In this document: positions 43,167 through 43,699 of the stretch, piece after piece
Position numbering within the stretch: the first letter of the stretch is position 1
How the letters are laid out: each line of letters starts with the position of its first letter
NCBI GenBank assembly: GCA_012032425.1
Contig: JAAUQE010000002.1
Span: 1 to 43,699 of the forward strand
Direction: 5' to 3'
DNA from: Leptolyngbya sp. RL_3_1
Lineage (GTDB): Bacteria; Cyanobacteriota; Cyanobacteriia; Phormidesmidales; Phormidesmidaceae
Length of the DNA stretch: 43,699 nt
Position numbers and translations under genes: made by a program
The notes under the pieces: model-generated
What the model saw: the letters and a program-made list of their open reading frames with translations, nothing else
Database searches by the model: none
Told to the model about the DNA's origin: nothing

Positions 43167-43699
43167 ACATGGGCGATCTGTATTTCAACATCAAAAGTTT
43201 CCCCTTCATTGACGTGGCGTCGGGCGGAGATGTTTACAACGCAGTGCAGTCGCTCGACACAGTGATCGCGATGATCAACGATGCGACGCAGGTGATCCCC
43301 GGCCACGGTCCGATGTCGAACAAGGCCGAACTGATCGCGTTCCGTGCCATGATGGGTGAAGCGGTTAACCGGGTTGAGGCTCTGCGCTCCGAAGGCAAAT
43401 CGCTGGAGCAAGCGGTCGCGGCCAAGCCGCTCGCCGACTTCGACCGTGAAGGCGGCTTCATCAGCGGCCAGGTGCTGCTGAACCATGCTGACGCGGACAG
43501 CGACATGAGCTCCCCCGGCGTGCTCTGGGCGCGGCCCTACCAGAATGTGCAGCACTATCCCTACGGCTGGCCGGAGGTGATCAAGGTGGACTTGTTCGGC
43601 GCGCGATATGCCGTGACGAGTAACGCCAGCGTGCTGCCCGGCTGGGTGGCGGCGGATGCGGATGGCAATGCGAAGCTGGACTTCAGCGGCGGCCTGCTT
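43153..43699 (+). CDS. metallo-beta-lactamase-like C-terminal segment from a different genome (partial)
   Basis: The plus frame starting at 43091 is open to the window end. After the Uma2 part it reads NIVHMGDLYFNIKSFPFIDV, GGDVYNAVQSLDTVIAMIND, QVIPGHGPMSNKAEL and AFRAMMGEAVNRVEALRSEG, which is the C-terminal half of an MBL-fold hydrolase (HMGD and PGHGP metal-site motifs). Codon use shifts to strongly G/C-ending codons with no HIP1 site, more like an alphaproteobacterium. Beyond about 43446 (VLLNHADADSDMSSPGVLW onwards) I no longer recognise the family, so a second join is possible. Not believed to belong to the cyanobacterial genome. Confidence 0.6.

Noticed and set aside
43094-43555. 153-aa minus-strand frame at the window end
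   Set aside because: It is the shadow of the plus-strand MBL-like frame, which carries real motifs and is open to the edge.

Overview
The window is cyanobacterial chromosome. The palindrome GCGATCGC (HIP1) recurs throughout, for example at 276, 433, 1423 and 2402. Many genes are of cyanobacterial type: an NblB-like HEAT-repeat protein, the cyanobacterial form of GshA, a low-complexity-tail membrane protein, PEP-CTERM exported proteins, and dnaB carrying inteins. Most of the window is housekeeping and cell-envelope genes, not a mobile island. No CRISPR array, rRNA or complete IS element is visible.

Layout. 1-1607: end of an Rpn-family nuclease gene, a small hypothetical, an anchored exported protein and a LapA-like membrane protein. 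1721-5667: rplI and dnaB, the latter interrupted by a 496-aa endonuclease-type intein and a 153-aa mini-intein. 5639-7332: hisC, a candidate small RNA with its terminator, and a small membrane protein. 7618-16412: a polysaccharide locus, with a minus-strand block of two tandem Wzy/ligase-like proteins with large C-terminal domains and a polyprenyl glycosylphosphotransferase, diverging from an epimerase and a WecG/TagA-type glycosyltransferase. 16523-21168: tRNA-Met, a LysM/M23 envelope hydrolase, trmL and gshA. 21532-24483: two MinD/ParA-like ATPases (one with a degenerate P-loop) around a small winged-helix-like protein, then an exported TPR protein. 24497-29058: a MidA-type methyltransferase, a coiled-coil membrane protein, an alpha/beta hydrolase and a large membrane protein. 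29212-35673: the rimP-nusA-ylxR-infB translation/transcription cluster and a membrane protein. 35886-42765: a small orphan protein followed by a second copy of the candidate small RNA, a DUF4349 lipoprotein, a thioredoxin-like protein, two tandem DUF1194/VWA-like PEP-CTERM proteins, an M42 peptidase, a CBS-domain protein and NblB. 42871-43699: a broken Uma2-family gene joined in frame to a metallo-beta-lactamase-like sequence of different base composition.

Two quality issues shape the annotation. At least ten otherwise well-conserved genes or gene parts, including the normally essential nusA, are broken by single missing bases, mostly in homopolymers. This looks like sequencing or consensus error, so I annotate those genes as single CDSs across the break. 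The last ~540 bases look like a chimeric join to a different (proteobacterial-like) genome.

The most novel-looking items are a 73-bp element present twice, each copy followed by a strong terminator (a candidate sRNA family); the paired intact/degenerate MinD-like ATPases; the HTH-bearing large DnaB intein and the shifted site of the second intein; and a pseudoknot-capable pair of inverted repeats upstream of the DUF4349 gene.
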